Source of the DNA: Alligator mississippiensis
Lineage: Eukaryota; Chordata; Crocodylia; Alligatoridae
Length of the DNA stretch: 64,000 nucleotides
NCBI RefSeq assembly: GCF_030867095.1
Contig: NC_081828.1
Location: forward strand, 213,968,978-214,032,977
Direction: 5' to 3'
The translations under genes were made by a program, and so were the position numbers. The notes beneath the pieces were generated by a model. The model was not told the origin of the DNA. It saw nothing but the letters and a program-made list of their open reading frames with translations, and did no database searches. Of the stretch, positions 1-10,156 are shown piece by piece. The stretch's first letter is position 1. Each line of letters begins with the position of its first letter.

Positions 1-899
1 TTCCTGGCAATTAGGAAGTTCTTTAGTAAGCAACCTAAATGAGGTAGAGCAATGCTAAATGCTCGCAGCCAACGTTTTTGTAGCTTGTTGAGAAGGCAGG
101 AGTGCTAGGAGGAGAGCAAATCTGATGCAAATCACAGAACAGTAGACAAAGCACTGAGCGAGAGCCAAGCACGACAAAGGCAGAAATGAAGCACGTTGCA
201 AGTTCCTCCATGTAGCGCTGCCAAGGCACTTGACTTCTGTCGCATAACAATTCTTGCTATTCCTCAACAGATGTTACAAATCATGCCAAATTTGTGGTGG
301 TTTTGTGGCAGATAAAACATCCATTCAAGAGCAATCTACTGCCGCACAATTTTCACTGCGTAAGCCAAGAACAAAAGACCGCTGTAAATCACCATTAATG
401 AAAAAACTACGCATTTGCTCAAATGAGCATAGCCTGAAATTAGGGACACGATTTAGTAGATTCGTCATATTAAGTATCCCTTTTCAATCACAGTCTACTT
501 TTTTTTGCAGGAATGAACCTCGTTATCACTTAATACTTTAATAGTACAAAGATAAAATCAAGATAAGATTATTTAATATAAAGATGATTGCCGAGATTGT
601 TTTCTTTTACTGTTTAGACCTCTCTCTCTCCCCCAAAAAAGGTATTTTCTAGCTGAAACAAAAAGCAAAACAGTGACAGTAAAAACAGAGTAAAGCTCTC
701 AGAAATTACCCGATGCAAAGGAAGAAGTTTATTTTTCCTTTTTAAAAAGGTACATGGCACAGGAAAGCAGTGTCAAAGGCTGCAAGTCTTTTTTTGAAGT
801 TGCAATATTTCAAATCTGTTAACAGGGATTGTGCTACCACATTTGCATAGCTGATCTTTTAAAAGCTTTGAGAACCACCGAATAATACAAAGCATTTAC
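1..899 (-). other. Intron and 3' flank of the MEIOC-like gene
   Basis: This stretch follows the donor site at 899-898 (minus strand, AAAG then GTAAATG). It should be the intron leading to the last coding exon or exons of the MEIOC-like gene. Family members continue with a segment containing a run like VLALAIKEM and TRKARTALWCAL; I looked for it on the minus strand here and did not find it, so the 3' end probably lies before base 1. Nothing else is recognised; the DNA is AT-rich and without a clear repeat. Confidence 0.55.
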
Positions 900-1080
900 C
901 TTTCTCACTATTATAACGAGGCGCTCCTTGTCTCTGCAGACTAGCAGCATTAACGATCTCATCCTTACGCCTTGCTTGTGTAACGTGGATGGCTTCTAAA
1001 TGATGCTCCAGAGTAGCAGCTATGTTACCATGGACCGGACTACCTTGAAGCCTTTCCATTTTTCCTATTAAGGCGAGTAC
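900..1080 (-). CDS. MEIOC-like coding exon, C-terminal helical region
   Basis: Minus-strand exon of 181 bp reading VLALIGKMERL... and later RRKDEIVNAASLQRQGAPR. This closely follows the C-terminal domain of human MEIOC (recalled as LLGKMERL and RRKDEIVNASNRQRQGVPR), part of the region that contacts YTHDC2. The acceptor is CATTAG before GTACTCGCC, with a pyrimidine-rich run upstream; the donor is GAAAG then GTAAATG. The exon starts in phase 0, in frame with the preceding exon, and ends after one base of a glycine codon. Several positions that are constant in MEIOC, in the stretch after KMERL, differ here, which fits a paralogue better than a close orthologue. Confidence 0.85.
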
Positions 1081-1158
1081 CTAATGGATGGTTGGAAGAT
1101 ACCGACATTAAGTGCTTAAACGTCCAGGGGGAAAACAAACCAATGCACACATATATCA

Positions 1159-1332
<174 letters not shown>

Positions 1333-1393
1333 CTAAAGAGAAAACACATCTGTTTAAAATATTTAGCAATTAGTGACTTTCTATCATCTACGA

Positions 1394-1690
1394 CAATGGT
1401 TCCCACGGTTTTTGAGATTCAAAGCACTCTTCAGAAAACACCACCTCTTAGCTTTCGCTCGTTTTTTGACTACGGAAAAAATAAAAGAGCAATTCTTCTC
1501 TTGCAGAGATCTCAGGACCACAACTAGTCAAACCATTTTTGATTCTCTGGATTCTCATTTGAAATCTTTGGTTTTATCTGGTGAATTATATGCAAGTGTT
1601 TTACTCCTAACAGTGCTAATACTGCATGACATCCTTAAAAGGGTTTCACAGCACCCCAGGGTGCTGCTGCACCCTGGTTGAAAATCACTG
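1394..1690. mobile_element. hAT-like MITE, CAGTGGTT end family
   Basis: Non-coding element with imperfect inverted ends: CAATGGTTCCCACGG at the left and CCTGGTTGAAAATCACTG at the right. The right end carries the 'hinge' ACCCCAGGGTGCTGCTGCACCC. A second, better preserved copy lies at 59473-59772, and both share an internal AGAGCAATTCTTC motif. The CAGTGGTT..AACC terminus is typical of hAT-superfamily non-autonomous elements. No transposase reading frame is present. Confidence 0.65.
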
Positions 1691-1991
1691 GCGTAAGCTT
1701 CTCTTTTAAATTAATATTTAGATACATTAGAAATGTGCCTGCCAGTTTTATTCTTTGTGTACATTCACAGCCCAAGTCAGGATTAAATACTACAAAGCTG
1801 ATTTTTGGCAGTGAAAATAAGGGCATTTACCCAATTTACAAGTACAACCTAATAGAGGCAACATATGTAACCAAACAAAACTACCTTGAAAAAGTAAAAA
1901 TAGCGGGCCTAGCTTCAAGCAAACATTGTTCCTAGAAGGTAAAACTCTAGCTGTTGCACCAACACAAGGTTTAAATTCCCAAGTCAAGTGC

Positions 1992-2308
1992 CTGATCAGC
2001 AGGGATCCTGGTTTTCTCCGATTTAAAAAAAATCCCAAGTTTTGGTTAAAAAAAACCAAACAAACAAGTAACCCCAAATCCACATTTTTCTCTGATTTTA
2101 AAAAATCCCCAATTTTCAGTTAGAAAAGTAACCCCCAATCCACATTTTTTCCATGATTAAAATGAAACACCATGAATATATAGATGTATATCTATATGCA
2201 CGTTTCATTTTGATCATGGAAAAATGTGGATTTGGGTTGGGTTTTTTTTTTTAACTGAAAACTGGGGATTTTTTAAAATTAGAGAAAACCAGGATCCATG
2301 CTGATCAG
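1992..2308. mobile_element. Foldback (palindromic) MITE, about 317 bp
   Basis: The element begins CTGATCAGCAGGGATCCTGG and ends with the near-complement CCAGGATCCATGCTGATCAG. The arms run inward for over 100 bp, including the complementary AATCCACATTTTT / AAAAATGTGGATT blocks. The centre is the short AT-rich stretch around 2175-2200. The left arm also carries an internal near-duplication (AAGTAACCCCAAATCCACA and AAGTAACCCCCAATCCACA). No coding capacity is visible. This is probably a DNA transposon derivative; the superfamily is not clear. Confidence 0.7.
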
Positions 2309-2647
2309 CCTACTACTTCATTCAAATCCCTCAGATGGTCAAATACTAAGACTCTTAGGAAATGCATTAGATCACGTCAACTGCTGCTGATAATGTGCTT
2401 GAAATGCCCCGTGGATAGTTTCAAGTAAAACACAAGTGCCTCAAGATGATGCCAACCCTGAAAAGGAGACCATCCACATGGACATCAAACTTGCACGTGA
2501 GAAGGGACTAGGAAACACCAAATACAGGGCAGATAAAGTCTGAACATAGCCAAAAGAATCCATTTCTGGAGTGGGACACCTCTGACATTTGAGATTTGAT
2601 AAAAATGACCACTAATTCTTCTTCCTGGCCCTGCCTCAATTTGTGTT

Positions 2648-3600
2648 GAGTTGAATACTGAGCCACAAGAATCTGTCATCAGTGATGTGGATGCGGGTGC
2701 GAAGTGTACTCTGTCCAATTTTGCGGATGATGCTATATTGTGGGGTGAAGTGTGCACTCTGGAGGGCAGGGAACGATTGCAGGCAGACCTGGACAGGTTG
2801 GAAAAGTGGGCAGTAGACAATAGGATGCAGTGCAACAAGGACAAGTGCAGAGTGCTGCACCGAGGGCACAAAAATATGCAGCACACCTAGCTGGGAAGTG
2901 ACCCTCTCCGCAGCACAGACATGGAAAGGGATCTCGGAGTCGTAGTGGACACCAAGAAGAACACGAGTCGTCGGTGTGACAAAATCATCAGCAAAGCTAA
3001 CTGCACTTTATCAAGCATCAGAAGCATGACAAATAGACCCAAGGAGGTGATACTTCCCCACTATGCAGCATTGGTCAGACTGCAGCTGGAGTACTGTGTC
3101 CAGTTTTGGGTGCCGCACTTCAAGAAGGATGCTGATAGAGTCGAGAGGAGACCACTCATATGGCTAAGGGTTTACAGGACAAGCCCTATCAGGAGTGTTA
3201 TTTGAGATAGGGAAATTTTCCAGGAAAGCAGGTATCTATCGGGAGAGGCTGAGGGACCTGGACATCTTCAGCCTCCACAAGAGAAGACAGAGATCTTGTG
3301 GCCGCCTACAAATTCATTAGGGGGACACAGCAAGAGATTGGAGATGTTCTGTTCGCCTGGGCACCTCTTGGGGTAACAAGGAGCAATGGTCACAAACTGA
3401 CAGCAGATTTAGGCTGGATATCAGGAAAAACTTCTTCACGGTAAGGGTGGCCAAAATTTGGAACAGGCTCCCAAGGGAGGTGGTGTTCTCTCCTACGTTG
3501 GGGGTCTTTAAGAGAAGGCTGGGTAGGCATCTGGCTGGGGTCATCTGACCTCAGCGCTCTTTCCTGCCCAGGCAGGGGGTCGGACTCGATGATCTCGAGA
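2648..3600 (+). mobile_element. CR1 LINE fragment, copy 1 (3' part of ORF2)
   Basis: A 5'-truncated CR1 retrotransposon on the plus strand. It encodes the second half of the reverse transcriptase, with the catalytic FADD motif in SNFADDAILWG, followed by KCRVLHRGHKN and MERDLGVVVDTKKN. The frame is broken several times, for example by a stop after NMQHT near 2888. The 3' tail runs to GGACTCGATGATCTCGAG, where it stops short of the normal CR1 end and passes straight into copy 2. It aligns along its whole length with 4190-5100 of copy 2. Confidence 0.9.
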
Positions 3601-5137
3601 CTCAAGGGTACTCGAGTACCCTCGGACTCGAGGGTGCTGAAGGCACTGGCCGACATCATTGCAGAGCCACTGGCAGGAATATTTGAACGCTCGTGGCGCA
3701 TGGGCCAGGTCCCGGAGGACTGGAAAAGGGCCAATGTGGTCCCCATTTTCAAGAAGGGGAGGAAGGAGGACCCGGGCAACTATAGACCAGTCAGTCTCAC
3801 CTCCATCCTTGGCAAAGTCATTGAAAAAATTATCAAGGCTCACATTTGTGAGAGCTGGCAGGACAAATTATGCTGAGGGGAAACCAGCACGGGTTCGTAG
3901 CAGGTAGATCATGCCTGACTAATCTAATCTCTTCTTATGACCAGGTAACGAAATGCCTAGACACAGGAGGAGGGGTGGATGTCGTATACTTAGACTTCAG
4001 GAAAGCCTTCGATACGGTATCCCACCCCATACTGGTGAACAAGTTAAGAGGCTGTGATGTGGATGACTACACAGTCCGGTGGGTGGCGAATTGGCTGGAG
4101 GGTCGCACCCAGAGAGTCGTGGTGGATGGGTCGGTCTCGACCTGAAAGGGTGTGGGAAGTGGGATCCCGCAGGGCTCGGTCCATGGACCGATACACTTCA
4201 GTAACTTCATCAGTGACTTGGACGAGGGAGTGAAATGTACTCTGTCCAAGTTTGCAGATGACACAAAGCTATGGGGAGATGTGGACACGCTGGAGGGCAG
4301 GGAACAGCTGCAAGCAGACCTGGACAGGTTGGACAAGTGGGCAGAAAACAACAGGATGCAGTTCAACAAGGAGAAATGCAAAGTGCTGCACCTAGGGAGG
4401 AAAAATGTCCAGCACACCTACAGCCTAGGGAATGACCTGCTGGGTGGCACGGAGGTGGAAAGGGATCTTGGAGTCCTCGTGGACTCCAAGATGAACATGA
4501 GCCGGCAGTGTGACGAAGCCATCAGAAAAGCCAATGGCACTTTATCGTGCATCAGCAGATGCATGACGAATAGGTCCAGGGAGGTGATACTTCCCCTCTA
4601 TCGGGCGCTGGTCAGACCGCAGTTGGAGTACTGCGTGCAATTCTGGGCACCGCACTTCAAGAGGGATGCGGATAACCTGGAGAGGGTCCAGAGAAGGGCC
4701 ACTCGTATGGTTAAGGGCCTGCAGACCAAGCCCTACGAGGAGAGACTGGGGCACCTGGACCTCTTCAGCCTCCTCAAGACAAGGTTGAGAGGCGACCTTG
4801 TGGCTGCCTATAAGTTCATCACGGGGGCACAGAAGGGAATTGGTGAGGTTTTACTCACCAAGGCGCCCTTGGGGGTTACAAGAAATAATGGCCACAAGCT
4901 AGCAGAGAGCAGATTTAGACTGGACATTAGGAAGAACTTCTTCACAGTTTGAGTGGCCAAGGTCTGGAACGGGCTCCCAAGGGAGGTGGTGCTCTCCCCT
5001 ACCCTGGGGGTCTTCAAGAGGAGGTTAGACGAGTATCTAGCTGGGGTCATCTAGACCCAGCACTCTGTCCTGCCTATGCAGGGGGTTGGACTCGATGATC
5101 TATTGAGGTCCCTTATGACCCTAGCATCTATGACTAA
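3601..5137 (+). mobile_element. CR1 LINE fragment, copy 2 (most of the reverse transcriptase)
   Basis: A longer CR1 copy starting inside ORF2. Readable blocks are DWKRANVVPIFKKG, GNYRPVSLTSILGK, YLDFRKAFDTVSH, IPQGSV, SKFADDTKLWGD and, near the end, [13 protein letters not shown]. These are the ordered motifs of a CR1 reverse transcriptase, including the FADD catalytic pair. One frame change near 3865 and a stop near 4145 separate the blocks, so the copy is dead. The 3' end has the standard CR1 tail (GGACTCGATGATC, then CTATGACTAATAAA). It is better preserved than copy 1 and likely younger. Confidence 0.92.
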
Positions 5138-5306
5138 TAAAAGCCTTGCTGTATAACCCATCCAACTTTAGCTGCGCAAGCCAGGCTCAAACCCTTTTCC
5201 ATGAATATGCACTACACATATGAGCTTCAGAACACACGCTAACCCTAACGCGACTGGAGAATGAGAAGCAGAACCCCAGCTTCGTACACACATGTACTAT
5301 CTATAG

Positions 5307-5552
5307 CAGGGGTCAGCAACCCCTGGCAGGAGTGCCGAGCATGGCACACAAGGCCATTTTGCTCGGAAAACCACTGCCACCCCTGGCTCTAAGCAGCTGC
5401 TGCCAGCCACAGAGCCCAGGCTACTCCCAGGAGGCTACTGGGAGGCTGCAAGCAGACTGGGCTCCATGGGCCGGCTGCAGCCGGGAGGCCGCAAACCTTC
5501 CAAGGTAGACATTGTGGTTTTTTCAGCGCTCCAGCCAAAAAACATTGCCTAC
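5307..5552. mobile_element. hAT-like non-autonomous element, CAGGGGTCAGCAACC end
   Basis: The left end CAGGGGTCAGCAACCCCTGG is typical of short hAT elements. The right side fades out as AAAACATTGCCTACCCTA, a degraded complement of that end. The interior is GC-rich, with repeated CTGGGAGGCTGC-like words, and has no reading frame. The right boundary is approximate. Confidence 0.55.
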
Positions 5553-5569
5553 CCTATTTAAACTATAAT

Positions 5570-5660
5570 ATAGATGAGAGTGTTACGTATGTGGCTTAAA
5601 ATATGTTTAAGCTGAAATATTATAGAATATAATAATATATTATATATATTATTACATCTA
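5570..5660. repeat. AT-rich low-complexity tract
   Basis: Nearly pure A and T with TATAATAATATATTATATATATT-like words near 5625-5650. It is intronic, and no other role is visible. Confidence 0.6.
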
Positions 5661-5793
5661 TATAATAGAATGCTCCCTGCATTCTAATAGGGAGTGAGAT
5701 TCCTCCTCCTCACAAGTGATAGGCAGGGATTTCTACTCCATTTAACAGTCATTTTGTAATCATCATCTTATACAGACTTATGTTATACGTTAC

Positions 5794-7612
5794 CTTTTTC
5801 CGCTCTTTCTCCAAAGCTCTCCACTGCTCATAACACTCTTCCAATCGCGTGTGAAGCTCATTAGCAGGCCCACTTCGATTTCGTGGAGGTCTATACTTGT
5901 TAAAAGGTGTTGGAAAGGCAAAGTATGGTGCAGCTATTTCCCCACAAAGAAGATCATTAATGAAGGGATTCAAGTGGTTAAAATCATCATAGTGAAAGAG
6001 GTCAACAAGTTCCGAAAATGGAAACGGTGAAGGAGGAAATGCAAAATTATTTGCTGATGAAAACGGGTGGGTATTAAATGGAGGAAAGCTGGGATTCTGC
6101 TTAAAATCAGACATTAATGGGAAAGAGGGAAGAAAAGAAGGATTGATGAAATCCGACATGTTGCCACCGTTCTGCTCTTGTCTCTTTCGGAGCACGTTGA
6201 AGTGCTGACGATTTGCAGTCGCGTATCCAGGGTGGGGAATCCAATTTTTCCTACCACCTCTTTTATCATCTTTGTTACTGTCTTGACATTGCTTTTTTTG
6301 AACTCGATGATACCTTTCCGACTCTTCGCTTCTAGAGTTCTGTTGTGTTAACCAGTTGGATGAAAAGTTAATGGGCAATTTGCGATACTGCCCCTCCTTG
6401 CTAGCCAACGAATCATGCTGGGAATGCCCAATAGGCTTAATTTGCTTCTGATTTTCTGCAACAAAGTTAGAAATCCCCATATTACTAGAAATACCATTTG
6501 ATACTTGTAACCTTCCATCTTTCCGTGCAGAAAGTACTGGTGACACTTGAGAGTAGTAAGAGGCCTGGGTTACAGACTGGTGTGTGGGGGATCCACTGGA
6601 CATAGTTGAAACCCCTGAAGAGGACTGTGGGCTTGTTACTACTTGGTTTTGCTTACCGTATGCAAGATCAGATGCAGTTGTGGGACTTAAGATTTTACCA
6701 TCTAGCCACGCATGCCCATGGTAAGATGAATAATTTCCATTTTGTTGAACAGTTTTTACAGACAAATCATATTCAGGGGGTTTATGAGAACATTCTTGAG
6801 GATTCAGATGGATCTTACATTCGTTGTTATTCAAGGTTTCCCCCAAATTGAAACAATTATGGCCATTTTGCATACGGGCTCCCTGTGATTTTTTGTTTGC
6901 TACTCCAACAAAGCTATTTTCCTTAGTAGATGAGGACTGATTGAAAAAACACTGTGATGAGTGAATAGGTGGCTGAGATTTATGAGAAGCTGTAAAGTCT
7001 TCATATCTTTTAGGAAACCTGTGGTTATCCTGGGACACTTTGTCCCACGTGCCATCAACAGGGGGACTGGATAAATTAGGCGAGTACTTGGTTTGCTCGT
7101 GGGTGTCATTTTTCATAAGTTTCCCTCTTGCTCGGTCAGTTTTCCAATACTCTTTCTGAATGCTAGCGACATCTTTGATTCTGTTTTGAGAAGAATAAGT
7201 GCTAAAATCGGAGCAATTCTTTTCATAGTTCCCGTTTAATTTCATCTTGTCGTAATTGCACACATGTTGATTAAACTCTAAATTTTGCAATGTAAACTGT
7301 TCTTGCTGAATGATGGCATTATTTTGAAAAGCAGAATTTTCTGGATAAATGTTCAAGATATTGTCAGGTGGCAGAGTGGAAGGGTCTGGGGGAGCAAGCC
7401 AAGACTCTATAAGATGAAGGTCCTCAAACCCCCTGTGTAAAGTTTCCAGATCAGGTGACTTTTGCAAGTGTTCTTGATAGTAGTTTGGTGCACCAATCAG
7501 GTTTGGAAAATCCTTACTTTCTAAAGAGTGTTTGGAAGAAAGCCCTGAGAAGTCACCGTTGTTTCCAAGGTCAGATGCCCACATGGGTGGAAACAGTCTT
7601 GAAAGAGAATTC
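5794..7612 (-). CDS. MEIOC-like protein, large central exon
   Basis: This 1819-bp exon holds 606 complete codons of a MEIOC-family protein. MEIOC works with the RNA helicase YTHDC2 in germ cells to carry meiocytes through prophase I by acting on transcripts. The C-terminal end is unmistakable: [19 protein letters not shown] then RALEKERKK, almost identical to human MEIOC as I recall it. Before it is a second conserved block, [20 protein letters not shown] (human YDLLSYDDLSHLYPYFNDMM). A weaker block near the start, [15 protein letters not shown], matches LHHGFTGLDLEEQW. The rest is Ser/Asn/Gln-rich and probably disordered, with little similarity. The exon runs from acceptor TTGTTACAG at 7613-7621 to donor AAAAAG then GTAACG at 5793. 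It joins exactly in phase with its neighbours. Human MEIOC has the same giant-exon architecture. I leave the symbol blank because this is probably a paralogue, not MEIOC itself. Confidence 0.9.
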
Positions 7613-8548
7613 CTGTAACAAATTAAATGGCACTTTTAGGAGTAATCGAACAAATCTGTTATAATTTCATACTCCAGCATTTTTTCCTAAAAAAATTCCT
7701 TCTGAAGATACTGTTTGAAGAACTGGTAAGATGTCAGATTCTAGATAGGTCATGATGACCTAAAATGATTCCCTGAAGTCCGTTTTGTTTTAATCGTTTA
7801 AAATGCGCCAAGTTATGGCGCTTTAAATGCTTCTATTTGCACCTCATCATTTTCAAAGACTTCATTATTTTTTTCACCATTTTTCTAATGACATTTGAGC
7901 TTATACAACACTTTTCATCCAAGAAATCCAAGAACGCACTAAAGAAATTAAGTCTAACATATCTACAATAGTCACGCCACCTTCTTCAGTAATGTTTATT
8001 GCTTGAAATGAGCACTATTATAGGATGAGAAAATGTTTCCCCCCCCCACCTCAACAACATATATTATCTTGTTGGATTCCTTAAAATGTTTGTAAGCCAG
8101 ACAGTGATTTTATTTCTGTTAAGAGCTGAAAGTTTGTCCAGAACTGACAGAACAAGGAGTAATGGGCTCCAGCTGCAGCAAGGTAAGTCGAGGTTGGATA
8201 TTAGGCCATGTGACAGGCAGCTAGGGGCAGATAAATACTAATTTTCTAAATTTTTTAGGGGCCCAGTGAGCTGAATAGAACGGCCTGGTGGGCCGCATCT
8301 GGCCCCCCGGGCCGCATTTTGCCCACCCCTGTTAGAAGCGAACATCTCATCCAAAAGGATTTAGCAGGAATGATCCATCAGCATCAAATCCAGAGATTTT
8401 TGCAGTATCTCCAGAAATGCAAAATGCGTTTCAGGAAACTCTGCTCTGTATCACACAATACTAAGAAACTAGAAATACCATGCCTGTGTGATAACAATTG
8501 AGACAGCAGGACATTCAACTTAATGGGATTTTTCAGCATAAAACTTAC
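7613..8548 (-). other. Intron of the MEIOC-like gene
   Basis: Spans the phase-2 junction between the short GLVSSILEE exon and the large exon. It contains a CR1 scrap (8146-8203) next to a truncated hAT-like MITE (8204-8331). The remainder is AT-rich and unrecognised. Confidence 0.7.
8146..8331. mobile_element. CR1 scrap abutting a truncated hAT-like MITE
   Basis: Bases 8146-8203 carry the CR1 coding signature seen also at 42540-42600 (GGAGTAATGGGCTCCAGCTG, then a GTTGGATATTAGG word). From about 8204 to 8331 the sequence becomes a MITE whose right end, GCCGCATTTTGCCCACCCCTG, is the complement of the left end of the complete copy at 11884-12052. The MITE lacks its left end. Confidence 0.65.
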
Positions 8549-8652
8549 CAATCCGTAACTGGTTCTGGCTTGTTTGGCTCTTCTAAGATGCTTGACACTA
8601 ACCCAAACATATCTGGACCGTTGCCAGAGTAAGAAAGGTTTATTTGTGGCCT
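8549..8652 (-). CDS. MEIOC-like coding exon (GLVSSILEE motif)
   Basis: A short exon of 104 bp reading [20 protein letters not shown] then [13 protein letters not shown]. The core [12 protein letters not shown] matches DLYGLVSNILEE of human MEIOC, the best conserved N-terminal block of the family. The acceptor is ATTTTTTAG and the donor is GATTG then GTAAGT. It starts with one base completing an arginine codon and ends with two bases of a tryptophan codon, which the large exon completes with its first G. Confidence 0.87.
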
Positions 8653-8769
8653 AAAAAATAAGAATACAAATAAGCCTGTCTTTAGGAGAACAAACATCTA
8701 GTAACAAAAAAAGAATCCCGAAAACTTACCTCCTAATTTCTTTAGCGGTAGTACATTATAAATATAGGA

Positions 8770-8945
8770 CAGGGGCAGGAAGACAGATCATAGATGAGTA
8801 GAATAGGAAGGGACCTTTCACTTTATCTAGTCCAGTTCCCTGAAGATGCAAGATTTGCTGCCATTAAACCCTCCCAGACAAATGACTTTCCAGCCTTTTC
8901 CTGAAAACCTTTGGAGAAGATCTCAGAACATCCTCCACTGTTCTT
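8770..8945 (-). mobile_element. CR1-type 3' end fragment
   Basis: The plus-strand text CATAGATGAGTAGAATAGG with AGGGACCTTTCACTT and CTAGTCCAGTTCCCTG is the reverse of a CR1/L3 3' tail. It lies in the intron between the 9990-10156 and 8549-8652 exons. It is diverged, and no frame is left. Confidence 0.5.
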
Positions 8946-9989
8946 ACTATCAACTAGTTAGCACAATAATTTCTCTTGCAGATGAAAGTGTTTCATAATA
9001 TCTCAGATCATATGTTTGAAGATTAACATTTCTTTATATAAGTAGTATGGTTTAAAACACCAGGAGCAACATCTCTGCATGAAAGAATATATATATATTT
9101 TTTGGAAGAGAGGGAAGATAGATGAATGAGCCGACTTCTACCTCCCAGTCACCTTTTTCTCCCTCTTTCCAGGAACAGTTCTCTCTGCAAAGACAAGATA
9201 GGGTAGAACTCAAGCAGAAATAAGCCATGTGGAAATGTCCCCAAGAAGAGTGGAGAGCTACAATGGGGTTTTTGTCAATCAGCCCCATACAGGGAAGGTA
9301 CACAAGAACTGCCATATTAGATCAGATCTAAGGTTATGGGCTGAAAGGCCTTTCTGGTCAGTGATTTCATACCCTGCAAGACGTGAGGAACCTGCAAGTA
9401 GGCAAATGTCCCATACGTCCCAGACTGGCCGGGACAGTCCTGGGTTTCAGACACCAGTCCCAGATGGCTGGTGAAAATTAGTGTGTGTCCTAGGCATGGG
9501 GTGGGGAAGCAGGAGCTGTGAAATAGGAAGCCCTAGCAGACATCCAAATTGTGTCATTAGCTTGATTAGTGGAAAGGCCGATATCAAGGGGATTGTTAAC
9601 ACCTGTGAAGAAAACAATGGGAGACTTTTTAGCTGTAATACCAATGTTGCCCCATCCAAGCCTCTGCCTGCAGCAGTGGAGGGGAGAGGGGTGTGCATGG
9701 GGGCAGCATCCTGGATTTCATGTTGTCCCAGATTTATTAAAATCCAAGACAAGCTTCCCCCCAGTCAGTATGGTGGAGTGGAGGAGGCTCATTTTAGATT
9801 TAAGATCTCTCTCTAGACCCACACTTCCCAAAACCCTTGGCTAAAAATAACTAGCTACTATACATTATCTATTGCACGTGTGTGCATCCTATACCTTCTT
9901 CTTTCCAGGACTTGGGAACCAACCACCTACCCTCCTGTTCCATGAGACTTTCAGTCCAGACATACGCCAGGAAATTAAGTATTTCATAC
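8946..9989 (-). other. Remainder of an intron, few recognisable features
   Basis: Between the CR1 scrap and the upstream coding exon. Around 9400-9790 there are repeated GTCCCAGA / GTCCCAGATTTAT words that may be a decayed transposon, but I cannot set its ends. No exon is seen. Confidence 0.4.
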
Positions 9990-10156
9990 CTTTTTTTTGT
10001 GCAGTCTTGTAAAGTTGTTGTTTTATTGGCATCGTCTCCGCACACGGACCAGTGACTATATAACCGGGACGATTCCAGAGGTGGCGGTGTACTAGTAATC
10101 CCTCCTAGCAAAGGAGAGAATAACTGAGTGTCCATTTTTTGTCTGTTGCCGTTTAC
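9990..10156 (-). CDS. MEIOC-like N-terminal coding exon
   Basis: 167 bp, reading VNGNRQKMDTQLFSPLLGG, later SSRLYSHWSVCGDDANK and ending DCTKK. The SSRLYSHWSVCGDD block corresponds to SSLFCAPWSTYGDD in human MEIOC. The acceptor is CTTTACTCAG and the donor is AAAAG then GTATG. The exon begins in phase 0 and ends after two bases of an arginine codon, fitting the one-base start of the next exon. Confidence 0.82.

Larger units (their letters stand above)
1333..5793 (-). other. Intron packed with transposable elements
   Basis: Intron between the large exon and the [11 protein letters not shown] exon of the MEIOC-like gene. In order of coordinate it holds a hAT-like MITE (1394-1690), a foldback element (1992-2308), two CR1 LINE copies in head-to-tail contact (2648-5137), a further hAT-like element (5307-5552) and an AT-rich patch (5570-5660). 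The stretches 1691-1991 and 2309-2647 contain nothing that I can name. Confidence 0.75.

Noticed and set aside
35-267. Minus-strand frames as the last MEIOC-like exon
   Set aside because: Expected motifs such as KARTALWCALQM are absent in all frames, and no acceptor fits the phase.
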